A DNA stretch of 64,000 nt from Aquanectria penicillioides (lineage: Eukaryota > Ascomycota > Sordariomycetes > Hypocreales > Nectriaceae): the NCBI GenBank assembly GCA_003415625.1, contig PYIU01000007.1, positions 3,100,001 through 3,164,000 of the forward strand, given 5' to 3'. The translations under genes and the position numbers were made by a program. The notes under the pieces are model-generated. The model had not been told where the DNA came from. It was given only the letters and a program-made list of their open reading frames with translations, and ran no database searches. Of the stretch, positions 1 through 10,216 are shown piece by piece (the stretch's first letter is position 1; the number at the start of each line of letters is the position of its first letter).

Positions 1-59
1 CTATTGGAGTCATTGTTCGGGCTGCAGGCACTCGACAAAAGCAATGTCAAGAGAAATGC

Positions 60-1200
60 CTTATGATAGAACCGCAGGCGACCTACACTAGCCGTGCCTC
101 CATTCCCAGAGATCTCTAAACACAGAGCCGTCAGTCCTTCAGTGAACTCGGGGTCCTCTGTCCCAACAACTACCCCCCTGTCTATCACAACCACCATGTC
201 CGCTTCCTCAAGGGTTTCTAGGCGATGGGCCACTGTAATCACCGTGCTGTCTGCCAGAACGTCCTTGATCACTCGTTGCACATCCTCATCAGTCTGCACA
301 TCAACCCCACTAGTCGCCTCATCTAATAAAACCACCTTACTCTTGTGAAGCAGCGTCCACAAAAGTGCAAAGAGCTGATTTTTGACCATGAGAAAGTCCC
401 ACGGCGTCCTGGTTGGCGTCAAGGCCGTCTCCACCTTCGCTAACCTTGTCTTGGTGATAGGGTCACGCCACAGTTATCGCAACCAGTCTTGATTATGTTG
501 TTTAAGCTAAAAGGGGGAAAAAGGGGTGTCCCTTGGTGGATCATACTATGTCTTGTGTGCCTAGTATTTTAGGTGTGGAACCGGACTTTGGTGAATGCTG
601 GGGCCGACATTCCGTTCCTTCCAATACCTTGTCCCACAACCCCACTCTTCGGAGAACCTAGACGACCACATATTCCAATCTTCTGCCCGGTTTTAATGCT
701 CAAGCAAGCATCCGTTAAAACTGGCCCATCTCCAGGCCTATAGTAGGATTAGAAATCAATAATGTAATGATAAGGGGACATTGCATACGCATAGGCGGCA
801 TTGAGTCCAACGATTTCCACTGAACCGCCTGAGGGCCAATCCTTTGGTGGAGATTGGTTCCCCTCTGGTTGGTTCTCATTCGCTCTATCCCTTACAAAAG
901 GGCGCACTCTCGATGTTTCCATATCTGCCCATGAGCTCGCTACCCTTGAAAGGCTGTTGTTGAAGTTTATTAGGCTCAGCATTACTAAACCAATAGCTCC
1001 GCTGATACTAGTGCTTGTGAGCTTGACAGCCACCGAACCTGGAATCAAGTCAGCCGAATATCAAAGATCGTTGTGATCTGCCTACAAAGTCACGGGTCTT
1101 ATCAGCACAATCGAGACTCCTGCAACAAAAAGACCCATCACCAAATTCAACCATCTCTGAATGCAAAACAAGAGGTAGTAGGGCTTCTGAGAAAATGTGA
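60..1200 (-). pseudogene. ABCC-type (MRP) multidrug ABC transporter, C-terminal half, decayed
   Basis: Reading the minus strand from about 1195 down, the pieces follow the order of the second half of an ABCC exporter. A transmembrane piece (SQKPYYLLFCIQRWLNLVMG) comes first, then the end of TMD2 and the linker into NBD2 (GAIGLVMLSLINFNNSLSRV; SGGSVEIVGLNA). Next is a damaged Walker A region (IGICGRLGSPKSG, where GRTGSGKS would be expected), then the signature LSHGQ, Walker B (VVLLDEATSGVD) and the H-loop (TVAHRLET). Stops interrupt the frame near 1080, 749 and around 480-600, and the frame shifts just after LSHGQ (about 380-395). No open frame covers the domain, so it cannot make a transporter. 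An intact relative would be a vacuolar or plasma-membrane drug exporter. The first half of the gene is absent upstream. Confidence 0.8.
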
Positions 1201-1764
1201 TGGCCGGGTTGAGTGACGACAGCGAATGGATCCGTAGGGCCGTTACATAGCGGTTATAGCGCAGTTAGGGGGTTCTTAGTTGTACGATTAATCTCTAGAT
1301 TAAGTCCTAGCTGTAGGGTGAGCCGCCTGTGCGTGGCCGTGTTCGTGTCGTGATAGTGGTCAATATGCTGCTTAGGCAGTTATAAGTTATTCATTATTCG
1401 ACTCGGAAGGAGTTTGGGCTTTCTCAAAGCCGTCGGTACCTCTGCGTCGGAAAATGTGTGTACAGCCACTTATAAGCAAGCACAGAAATAAGACAGAAGC
1501 AACATTCTTTTCCCACTTCCAAGCACTTCAACATTTTTGATGCCACAAGTGTCACATGAATCCACTATAAAATACAGGTCTTGTAAAGAACCTTTTCATC
1601 TCCACCCCTCCGCCACACTTTGGTTGCGACCATATTAAACCGGCTGGGCAAAGGTTTTAGTCATAAATATACCCAGGGGCTCCTGAGTATCCAGGTGCCC
1701 ATAGCAAGACTGTATACAAAAACCCATGTCCATTTTCAAACCACATTCCAACTAGGAGATCTTC
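1200..1764. other. Gene-free stretch between two pseudogenes
   Basis: No coding piece was recognised here. The sequence between the ABCC remnant and the PLP-enzyme tail is probably decayed spacer. An open frame at 1620-1844 (+) resembles nothing known to me. Confidence 0.4.
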
Positions 1765-2060
1765 CTAGAGGTCAGCTTCGTAAATGGATCCGGGAATGTC
1801 CCTATACGACTCTATTTCGTCAAATGTCATTTTCAGAATATTAATTGCTTTGTCCAGCTCTTCATTGGTAGTTTTAAGGGAAACTACCAGTCGCAGTCGA
1901 CCAGCTCGCCCATAGGTTAAGAGCCCCTTTTGATACGCAAGCCTCGCAACGGCCAATGGCGTAGATGCAAAAGTGCCTACAGTCTGGTGAGGCTTTACCA
2001 CTGTTATCTGGCTCGTGTGGCTATAAATTGTTTCCCCCAAAATCTCTCTGAATAGCGAGA
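1765..2060 (-). pseudogene. C-terminal remnant of a PLP-dependent alpha-oxoamine synthase/aminotransferase-like enzyme
   Basis: A minus-strand frame of about 100 residues has the look of the end of a PLP fold-type I enzyme: TVGTFASTPLAVARLAYQKG, then RLRLVVSLKTTNEELDKAIN, an arrangement like the C-terminal small domain of alpha-oxoamine synthases (a basic strand with Arg, then an acidic helix). The catalytic lysine and the large domain are absent. Upstream on the minus strand the sequence changes abruptly, near 2050-2076, into a transcription-factor remnant on the other strand, so the enzyme has been truncated by a rearrangement. The family call is tentative; another aminotransferase class is possible. 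Confidence 0.35.
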
Positions 2061-3133
2061 TTATGCAACCCCTCATACTCGCCCTCGCCGCCTCTCATCT
2101 TCTATACAGCGATCCAGACATGGCACAGCTATCACGAAGCCACTGCCTCGTTGCTTTGAGAGGCATCAAACACGCCATGACGCGTTGGGCGACCCATTCA
2201 GCTTCGGACCGCACCTCGCTAATTGCCAACGTTCTTGAACTCTACTAATTCGAGGTATGCCTTCTGTTTACTTCACAGGTCGTGAGACAGCTGCTGACTC
2301 CGGCAGGTGATGGACGCAAAAATTGGAGGTGCACTGTACCAGCATCTCAGAGCAAGCCATTTCATGCTGCTGGACCTGCCAAACAGCTCGCGACCGCTGG
2401 CGACCGCTTGTTTGGCTTCTTTACTGAGCAATATTTATACCTCGCTGCCGTCTCCAACATCAACTTTCAACCCGAAAAGTTGGCCGTCAGCTTGTTGGCG
2501 ACCTTCCTGGCCCACTCTTGATCAACATCAATGCAGGAACGCCCATATATAAATGCCTTTTTGGGAGCGCCCGCGAACTCTACGAAAAGATCCCCATCAT
2601 CTGTGGCCTGGCTCGCCATCGGATGAGGGAAGACAGGGAACCATCTTTTTTCGCCACAAGCAAATACATCTCCCTCCTTTCGTCTCTTGAAAACTGGCGG
2701 CCGAGCCTGGCGCTTACCGACGAGGGAGTTGAGCAAGCAGGTAGACTGTATCAGCAGGCAGCCATCATTTTCCTTCATTCCTCATTCCACGGCCCATCTG
2801 CACCCACCGAGAAGCTCTTCTCGAATATTGAGCCCTGTATAGACAAATTTCTTGCTTGCTTCTCGCAACTGTCCTATGAATCAACGGCCTGGATGACGGT
2901 AATGTGACCCGTCATGGTGGCGGGTTCGTGCATGAGGGAGCATAAGCAACGGGATCAGCTCTCTGGGATAATATCGAAGTCTACTTTGTACCTTTCGCAT
3001 GCGTGCCGTGCAGAATATGCAGCAGGCTGTGTCGTTGGTATGGCGTGAAATGGACAAGGATTCAAGCATTTATGGGCCTATTGCTCTGGAGTTGATTTTG
3101 CTGCGTAATAACATCAACTTGTGCGTAGGATAG
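2048..3133 (+). pseudogene. Fungal-specific transcription factor (Zn2Cys6-associated, Fungal_trans_2 type), decayed
   Basis: Pieces in three frames fit the regulatory domain of fungal C6 transcription factors of the PF11951 type, in order. They are MQPLILALAASHLLYSDPD (2063 on), GGALYQHLRASHFMLLDLP (about 2315), LFGFFTEQYLYLAAVSNI (about 2408), ARELYEKIPIICGLARHRM (about 2569), LYQQAAIIFLHSSFHGPS (about 2749) and, after a frame change, AVQNMQQAVSLVWREMDKD (about 3005) to a stop at 3131-3133. An in-frame TGA at 2905-2907 sits where a Trp is expected (VM[W]PVM), and at least two frameshifts lie between 2340 and 2570. The zinc cluster is missing. It was probably the pathway regulator of the dead genes around it. 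Confidence 0.75.
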
Positions 3134-3329
3134 GTCCAAGTTCACTTAAGTCTTGGTAATGCATAGAATATTTGTCAGTATACAACTCTTCATCTCAGCA
3201 TTCATTCGGGTCGGCCCAAAACAAGGACATACCCCCACACCAGAGCGTATCTGTAACCTCGTCAAGGGATGCAACGTGGTTCTTAGGTACCCCGTAGTCA
3301 TGGATCCTTCCACAGAAAGGCGCTTATTA

Positions 3330-3925
3330 ATATCAGGTTTCTTCAGTCTTTCTTCCATCTGCGTTAATCTTCCACACAGAAATCTCACAAGACCCATCGT
3401 TTCCATCACCGCCTGCCTCACATGCGAAGCAGGTCATCTCTCCGGTGTCAGGGTTAAATTTTAGGTGCGCGGTGCAAATAAGAGTCTGACTTTGACCTTC
3501 AAAATCATATCGGCCAATAGTCTCCAACATGATGTCCTCCATTGCATAAGGAGGGCCTTCTTCTTTGGATGCAAGAAGCATTCCTCTCCATAAGGTGACA
3601 TTAACATTTACTGCCGTTCGAAATAACCCTTTCACAGCCTCTAAGTCTGTGAAGGGGTTTCGGTATTTTCCGAATACTCTTGTTCTGAGCTTTGTCTCTG
3701 CAAGGAATCGGTACATAGCGTTGTTTGTAATCTGCATGTCCAGGTTGGATACGAATAGTAGTGATGTTGCCATCGCCGTTGAAATTGATGTCTTCTTCAT
3801 AGAGCAGTGAGAACCGGGGTCTGGTTGACCACGATAGAGCTTCCATTAATGCCTGGGGAATGACCCCATCTGCTTCGAGATCGAAGATGTCCCCTTCTAA
3901 TCGAAATGGCTTGTTGGATCCCTAT
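3330..3925 (-). pseudogene. Carotenoid/lignostilbene dioxygenase (RPE65 family), N-terminal third, decayed
   Basis: From about 3925 downward the minus strand encodes, in two frames, the N-terminal part of a carotenoid cleavage oxygenase. Pieces are FRLEGDIFDLEADGVIPQAL, then [20 protein letters not shown], then [46 protein letters not shown] and [19 protein letters not shown]. The FNGDG and KEEGPPYAM motifs and the order agree with the lignostilbene-dioxygenase-like branch. A frameshift lies near 3720-3740, and a TGA at 3333-3335 replaces the Trp that usually follows KTEET. The remaining two thirds, with most iron-ligand histidines, are absent. Intact enzymes cleave a stilbene or polyene double bond to aldehydes using Fe(II) and O2. 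Confidence 0.75.
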
Positions 3926-4403
3926 TAAGCCCCAGTGTCGGGGTATTTAACTTCATGCCAACCTTTTGACTATTGAGATATGCATCGCGAACTTGGGGTG
4001 CTACATCAAAGATGTGCGCCATAATAGATGCGGGGGGGGGGGGGGGGGGGAGATGTACTAGTCCCCAAAGGGTACAACTGATGGAAAACTAAGACAGTGT
4101 GTTGAGCTGAATGTCGGGGGGTTCTTTTGCTAATTTTTAATTTCCCCTCTACTATTTGGTCAATCCCAGCATATGCTAAGTTCACGCTATGAGGCAGGGA
4201 TATCGGCTTTTAGTTTCGAGGCCACAGGTGATTCGGATCTATCTAGCCGAGGAGCGACCACACTAAGAGTTTGAGAATACTTCCGTGATTGGCTAATTGA
4301 AACCCTTCTTTACATGAGCTTCTCTGACTTAGTACTCTTGATACGAGCGAGAACTTTGAAGGGAAAACATTGTTAGATGCAACCTACGATTACATCCAAT
4401 TAC
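3926..4403. other. Spacer between two pseudogenes, with a 19-G homopolymer
   Basis: No coding remnant was recognised. The spacer contains an uninterrupted run of 19 G at 4032-4050, described separately. Confidence 0.5.
4032..4050 (+). repeat. Poly-G homopolymer (19 G)
   Basis: Nineteen consecutive G, flanked by GATGC and AGATG, lie in the spacer between the oxygenase and amidohydrolase remnants. It could be slippage in unconstrained DNA or a poorly resolved assembly position. Confidence 0.9.
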
Positions 4404-4412
4404 ATGCTGACC

Positions 4413-5594
4413 ATGCCTTTCAAAGGAACTGTTGCTGTGGACGAAGCCATCGTCACCCCAGGGACGGTTTGGCTACTAAACGAAACGCAATCTCTACTTA
4501 CTCCGGGGTTTATCCTGGGCAAGCGGTTCAATCCCATGCTGCCAGGCTCACAAATATGCATGGCAAACACTTGACAAACTATGGATGCTGAGGGGGTTTA
4601 ATACATGCTTCTCTCCCTGACAGCCCCGGGATACCAAAGGATTGCAGATATTCAGCTTCCAGAAGTCACCAATAAGAGCAAACGACTGGCTTGCTGAAGA
4701 GGTGGCCAAAAGCCCTCGGAGATTCGGCGGTCTAGCGGCCTTGTCGATGCACAATCCCGAGCAGGCGGCAGAGGAGCTTGAGGGACATGTCACAAAATTA
4801 GGATTCTTCAGTGGGCTTGTTAACGACTATCAAAGCAATAGTAGTGCTTCCGGGAGGCAATTCTTTGACATTGAAAAATATGATGTATTCTAGAAGAAGG
4901 TAGAAGAATTATACGTTCCAGTCTACTCTCATCCACCGTATCTATCTCTTCAACCAGAGACCTTGTATGGGGATCAATCTCATTTGCTTAGTGCCTCAGT
5001 GCATTTCCAACTCGATCTTTCATTACACATTTATGCAATGTGCTTTTCCAGTGAGTGAAATGACACACATGGTCTACAATGTCAAGACACGAGAACTAAT
5101 ATTGTATTCAAGGCGTCTTTCATGAGTTCCCAAACGTTATAATCGTCACTGGTTATCTAGGGAAAAAGTATGAGCGCTGTTGACATGTTGCTTGACATAG
5201 CTAATAATTGCTTGGTATCCCATACAATCTGGAGAGCCTGTTATTGGTACAACAAAGCCAGCAAAATCTCACTCGGCCATGAGAGGAGGGCTAAAAGTAA
5301 TACTTCCAGCACAATGTGTACATCACAACGTCAGGTAACTTCTCTATGAATGGTCTAGTATTTTGTGTTGAAGAAATTGGTGTCAACAGATGCCTTTGCG
5401 CAATTGGTGAGATCTCCAGTCAACCTGACTCTCATTTCTCATGCACAAGAGTTTAATTTCAGCCAGACACACCTTACGATGAAATTGAGCCAGCCTAATC
5501 ATGGTGGAAATCTATTGCTCTGCTGTAAGACGTGAAAGATGCCGTTGGGAGAGCTAATGCCATGAAACTCTTCAAGCTTCCTTTGCAGCAGTGA
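4413..5594 (+). pseudogene. 2,3-dihydroxybenzoate decarboxylase-like amidohydrolase, decayed over full length
   Basis: Pieces in order from the first Met: MPFKGTVAVDEAIVTPGTVW, FNPMLPGSQ, then MDAEGV[stop]YMLLSLTAPG, RANDWLAEEVAKSPRRFGGL, ALSMHNPEQAAEELEGHVTK, VNDYQSNSSASG, FFDIEKYDVF[stop]KKVEEL, VFHEFPNVIIVTGYLG and the tail DVKDAVGRANAMKLFKL, ending at a natural-looking stop at 5592-5594. This is the layout of ACMSD-superfamily decarboxylases such as 2,3-dihydroxybenzoate and gamma-resorcylate decarboxylase (about 330 residues). Disabling changes include TAA at 4599-4601 (expected Gln), TAG at 4891-4893 (expected Trp), frameshifts near 4650 and 5150-5200, and further stops at 5495-5550. 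A probable intron remains at about 5408-5462. Family function: non-oxidative decarboxylation of hydroxybenzoates, metal dependent, cytosolic. Confidence 0.8.
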
Positions 5595-5986
5595 GATTTC
5601 AATACTGCCGAAGCAATCTTGCAGCAGAAGCTAGGTCTAAGATGAGAAAGAGTTCCTATCATAGTATTCACTACCGACTATGCCTTAGAATACCAGCCTT
5701 TTGTTGCGTATTGCCAGGCACTGCAGGTTCAAAGGGAAGTCAATAAAGGTACAGCTTCAGAGATCGTGATCGTGTTCCTTTCGACATTCGAGATGAATAC
5801 GCTGTAACATAAGTGTTCCCCGGGGCGTGAGTTAAGTGATGATCAATCATAAGAAATTTGGATCAATTAACTGGAACTTGAGCAGTCCCAGACCTGGCGG
5901 TGTTAAAATCACGAATGTCACAATTTTGCGAGAGCTCCATTTTCATATACAGAGTAGAGTATGACAGGCTTAGAATACTCGGCCGA
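5595..5986. other. Gene-free 3' flank
   Basis: Nothing recognised. It lies downstream of both the decayed decarboxylase (+) and the MFS gene (-), so it would be a shared convergent 3' region. Confidence 0.5.
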
Positions 5987-7671
5987 CTATTGAGCATGCT
6001 CAGAACGTTCTCGGTGCTCCGTCCGAACAGCCTCCACATCCTGCTTCTTCAGCTGATCTGTGACCAAGCCGGCCGCGTCAACATCAGTCAGCTCAGTTAC
6101 ATATGTCGCAAACTTCCTAGTAGAAACCCCCTTTTCGAACAATTCATCAAGCTGCTCTAGACTTCTTCCCTTCGTCTCGGGAACAAAGAGAAAAACGAAG
6201 ACAGCTAGGATCAAATTGCTCCCGCCCCAAATGTAGCAATATTTCGGTCCCCAGTTTAGAGACTCGGGATTGATAAAGTATGGTGTGCAGTAGGAGGATA
6301 GCCAAGCGAAGATGAAGTTGACGCCTTGTGCAAACCCGACCGTCTGTGACCGAAGTCTTTGAGATGGAACTTCCGTCTCAACAGCCCATAACACCGGACC
6401 TTGTGCAAGGCCGTAGACCCAAGTAAAGGTGATACTCAATCCAACCAAGGCCTTGCCCGCAGATGCTGAAGCAGGAGAGGATAATGTATAGATAATTGCC
6501 ATGGCCATCATTAACCCACAGTTGATCAGAGAGCTGAGCAACAAGAGTATTCGGCGAGGGACGAATCGCATAACGGGAAAGGACAACATATTCCCTGTTA
6601 ATGCGATAGCCAAGGACACCATGACCCATCGAAAGGGGCTGCCTATATTTGCCTGAACAAAGAAGTAGACCGAAAAGGCGGAAATGAATATGATGCCGCT
6701 CGCGGTCTGGCCAACACCTGCGGCAATACTGATGGCTGTGCGTCGAAGATCAGGCCCCTGGAAGACATCGAGGAGTCGAACCGAAGAGCTTGTCTCCGTT
6801 TCAGCAATCCACGCATCTCTTATACTCTGAACCTCCTCCATGATTTGATCCTCTTCAATGGGCCCTCGTAGTCTCCGAATTGCGTCTGCAGCTTTGGCAT
6901 CCTGGCCTTTCGACACATAATATCGAGGTGTCTCCGGTAAAAATACCAAGCCAATTGAAAGAGCGACTGGCACAAAAAACATTATCGCAAGAGGGATTTG
7001 ATACGAAATGCGACTGAGGTGTGCCTGGGTGTAGTTGTCCACGAGGATGCCGATGAGAGCGCCGAATGATACCTGGAACATGATCATTCCAATGACTGGA
7101 CCACGGATTGCTGCAGGCGCCGACTCTCCCATGTAAATTGCAGAATAAGTTGTGAAGAAGCCATTTGAAAATCCGAGCAGCAGGCGACCGAGATAGAGAG
7201 ACCCGACATTTGTGCTCCCGATTTGGACGGCGACTGAGACAGCTGACAGAGCTGAGCCTATCCATAAGCCTATCCGACTACCGAAGGAATTCCCAAATTT
7301 GAAAATGAAGATACAAGCTGCCAGGGATCCCAGTTGGATCAGACTCTGTATCAGGGTCTGCACCTTGGTGCTTATATTGTAGCCGATGGGGTTCTGAGGC
7401 TGCAATCGCGATGTCAGTATGCACAGGTTGTGTCGATTTCAGCGTGCGTTGCGATACTGCAAGGATAAATATGTCCAAAAAAAACCCAGAGACCTACATC
7501 GACATATCCATAAACTGCCAAGAACCCTGGCATCGATTGAAATCCGGACACAGCGGCAGAATCGTAGCCATACTGGAACTGGGCTAGGGCGACGAAGAGG
7601 CAAATGAAAACGACCCGTTTCTCCGCCCAGACGGTGCTCACGTGTTCTTGTAGCAAAGTGTTTGTGCCCAT
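5987..7671 (-). CDS. Sugar-porter family MFS transporter (intact)
   Basis: Two exons, 7671-7498 and 7399-5987, are joined across a 98-nt intron with a GTAGGT donor and TTGCAG acceptor, giving about 528 residues, normal for fungal sugar porters. Hallmarks: the N-terminal TM1 motif ALAQFQYGYDSAAVSGF, the family motif LGRLLLGFSNGFFTTYSAIY with ESAPAAIRG, the mid-protein PETPRYYVSKG, the second-half motif around ETEVPSQRLRSQTVG, and the C-terminal PETKGRSLEQLDELFEKG. Twelve hydrophobic segments can be traced. The RxGR loop after TM2 is weak (FGSRIG). The role would be proton-linked uptake of a sugar, glycoside or quinate-like solute at the plasma membrane; the substrate cannot be read from sequence. 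It is the only intact gene beside the 1-5.6 kb graveyard and may be its surviving transporter. Confidence 0.88.
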
Positions 7672-8791
7672 CTCAATTACAAGTGATATTTAGAAGGGGT
7701 GATTTGAAATGATTGATTTATGAAGGGCTCATGGGATTGACTGCACATTAATATAGAACCAAATAGTGCCAATCCGCATCAAATGCTCAGCTCTCGAAGG
7801 GCCTGGACCAACATTCTCAAATTAACTATTGCATCAAGGAATTAGACTTTCCTGGGATCTTCAAATAGGATTAAGCCCAATGCATACTTTTCGGATTATT
7901 GGTTCCGGTCCATGTGATCTCTCGGCAGTTACGTTGTTAGGGAACCCCTCATCTTTGATGTCCAGAGTTCGGCAAAATTGCACCTCGCTAGCTGTAAATG
8001 GGTCGTGATTATCGTACTACCGATCTTGATGCACATCTGAGCTAGTTGAGCAGTCTAAGGGAGAACCGATTTTGCCGAAGTTAACGTACCGACATATCGG
8101 AGGCAGGTATGGGGCGAAGGGCTGTTGGGGGTATGGGATAATCGATCAACATAACATATTCAATCCGATGAAAAATATAATGGAATTTTCATATCGTAAA
8201 AGCGATCGGTGCTTAACCCACCTACATCATAATCGCGCAGCGCCATTAAAATTAAATTACATGCACCACAAGAAATCCTAATATAATGCTTACATACTTT
8301 ATTATAGCTCATGGAAACCGCTTAACTATGACAATTTGTGACTTCAAGTTATCGTTAAGAATTAAGAATTATCAGTTTCTGAGTGACAGATAGACCTTTC
8401 ACCCACTGTAAATGACTTGCACTTACCGAAAAAGAAAGGATACACCAATCTTAAACGCACTTGCATACGCGAACCAAATGTCCGAGTCGCATACGTGCAA
8501 CTACAGGGCTTAGCGATTGAAGTAGGCAGTTGCGTGTTTCACTCCTCCAAGGATCACAAGGCCCACTTGAGCACAAAATGCGGATGGAAATAATGGAGGG
8601 ATTGAGCTTCTATTATTTTGAACTGTATGTCCCTGGTTTTCCGGCCTCCACATATCAACCCCATTACGAGACGAGAGGTTTAAACCTCGGTCTCGGAAGG
8701 CACTCCACACAAGCCTACAGGTCCAGCCCCGAGGATTAAGAAAGAAATTATTTACACAAGAATCCGAGCTTTTCAACTCTGCATTCTTTCT
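7672..8791. other. Intergenic: MFS promoter and 3' flank of the polygalacturonase gene
   Basis: About 1.1 kb, AT-rich in parts (8150-8350), with no recognisable gene. The part near 7672-7900 should contain the promoter of the MFS gene, which reads leftward. Confidence 0.5.
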
Positions 8792-10022
8792 TTAGCAAGA
8801 AACTCCGCTGGGCTCGTTGGAGCACGAGTTGGAGGCACCAGTGACATCAACATCAGTCCAGGTCCAGTCGGTGCAGCTGTCGCTACCACAGTTGATGTAG
8901 ATGGCATCGTCAGCGTCAGACTCAACAGTGCCAGTAATACCGTCGAGAGTGAAGCCGCTGATGGTGATGCCGTTGGTGGCCTCGTCGCCGTCGTAGGCCT
9001 GGTCAACGACGATACCGTAGTCGGTGATGCCGGACAGGGTAATGTCCTTGTAGGTGACGTTCTCGACGGTGCCGGTGTCGCCAGACTTGGTCTTGATGCG
9101 GATACCGTTCTCAGAGTCAGTCACGGTGGACGACTCGAAGGTGACTCCAGAGACGGTGTTGTCGTCTCGGCCACCAATGGAGCCGATGCTGAGACCGTGG
9201 CCTCCGGAGCAGTATCCGCCAGTGAAGACGATGTTCTAGGTCATCTCAGAAATTGTTCAGAAATACAGGGTTATTTAGTACTTACGGTACCAGAGTTGAT
9301 AGCTACACAGTCGTCTTGGTTGTAGACCTTGGCATTGGTGATGGTGACACCATCAGACGAGCCAATGTCGAAACCGTCAGTGTTGTGGCCACCGCCGCTG
9401 TCACCATCAGAGCCATCAATGGTAATGTCGGTGAGAGCAAGGGTCTGAACCCCGTTGATGCTAAAGACCTGGACAGGAGGGTTGACGATGGTGATGCTGT
9501 CAATGGTTGAATCGGTCAAGTCGTGGGCCTGGAAGAACCTATCACCTGGTTAATGCGCTTCTTAATCATGGTTGACGGCTTATTAACTAACTTGGGCTTG
9601 GTCTTGCCTCCGTTGCTTCCCTCACCATCCCACCAGTCGGCGCCGTTGCCGTTGAGCGAAGAGCCAGAGGCGCCGGTGACGGTGATCTTGGTGCCGCTGA
9701 CAGCAACAAGAGGGCCCTCCCACTCCTCGTAGCCGAAGGTAGTCTCGCCCTCAAAGATGACCTCAGTGCCGTCAGAGAGATCGGTTAAGTCCAGAGTAGT
9801 TCCGGAAGGAACAACAAGAGAGTCGAGGACAATGGTGGCACAGTCAGCCTTGGAGGCGCTGGCAGAGGCGGCACCATCGGAGCCGCTGAAGGTGCAAGCT
9901 CCGGACGAGTTGCGCTTGGACAGAGCCTTGGCGAAGTCGGGAGCCGCGGTAGGCAGAGGAGCCGGAATGGCCAGCACAGTGGTGGCACTGGCAAGAAGGG
10001 CGGTAAGAAGACGGTACTGCAT
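8792..10022 (-). CDS. Secreted endopolygalacturonase (GH28)
   Basis: Three exons (10022-9592, 9538-9286, 9235-8792) with introns of 53 and 50 nt give a 375-residue protein. The N-terminus is a clear signal peptide ([18 protein letters not shown]), followed by a propeptide ending at a likely KR site (ALSKR). All four GH28 active-site motifs are present: [19 protein letters not shown] and RIKT. The C-terminus SNEPSGVSC, with its terminal Cys, is typical of fungal endo-PGs. The enzyme hydrolyses alpha-1,4 bonds in de-esterified homogalacturonan outside the cell and is used in plant-tissue penetration or saprotrophy. It is intact, in contrast to the pseudogenes 3 kb away. Confidence 0.95.
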
Positions 10023-10208
10023 GGTGAAGTTTGATGCTCAGTTTTGCTAAGAGAATGGTGTGGTTCCGTATTCCAGACGGTTACAACGAGGGACAGATGC
10101 CAAGAAAATGCGAAGAATGAATGAAGATTCGAAAAGCTTGAATTACCAACGAACCAGTCGCTTAGATTGCTCTCTTCTCAAAACAAAACGGCGTTGGCAG
10201 CGACCTAT

Positions 10209-10216
10209 CTATATAT
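10209..10216 (-). promoter_or_regulatory. Possible TATA element of the polygalacturonase gene
   Basis: On the minus strand the sequence reads ATATATAG about 190 bases upstream of the GH28 start codon. The distance is reasonable for a fungal core promoter with a leader of about 150 nt. Supported only by motif and position. Confidence 0.35.
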
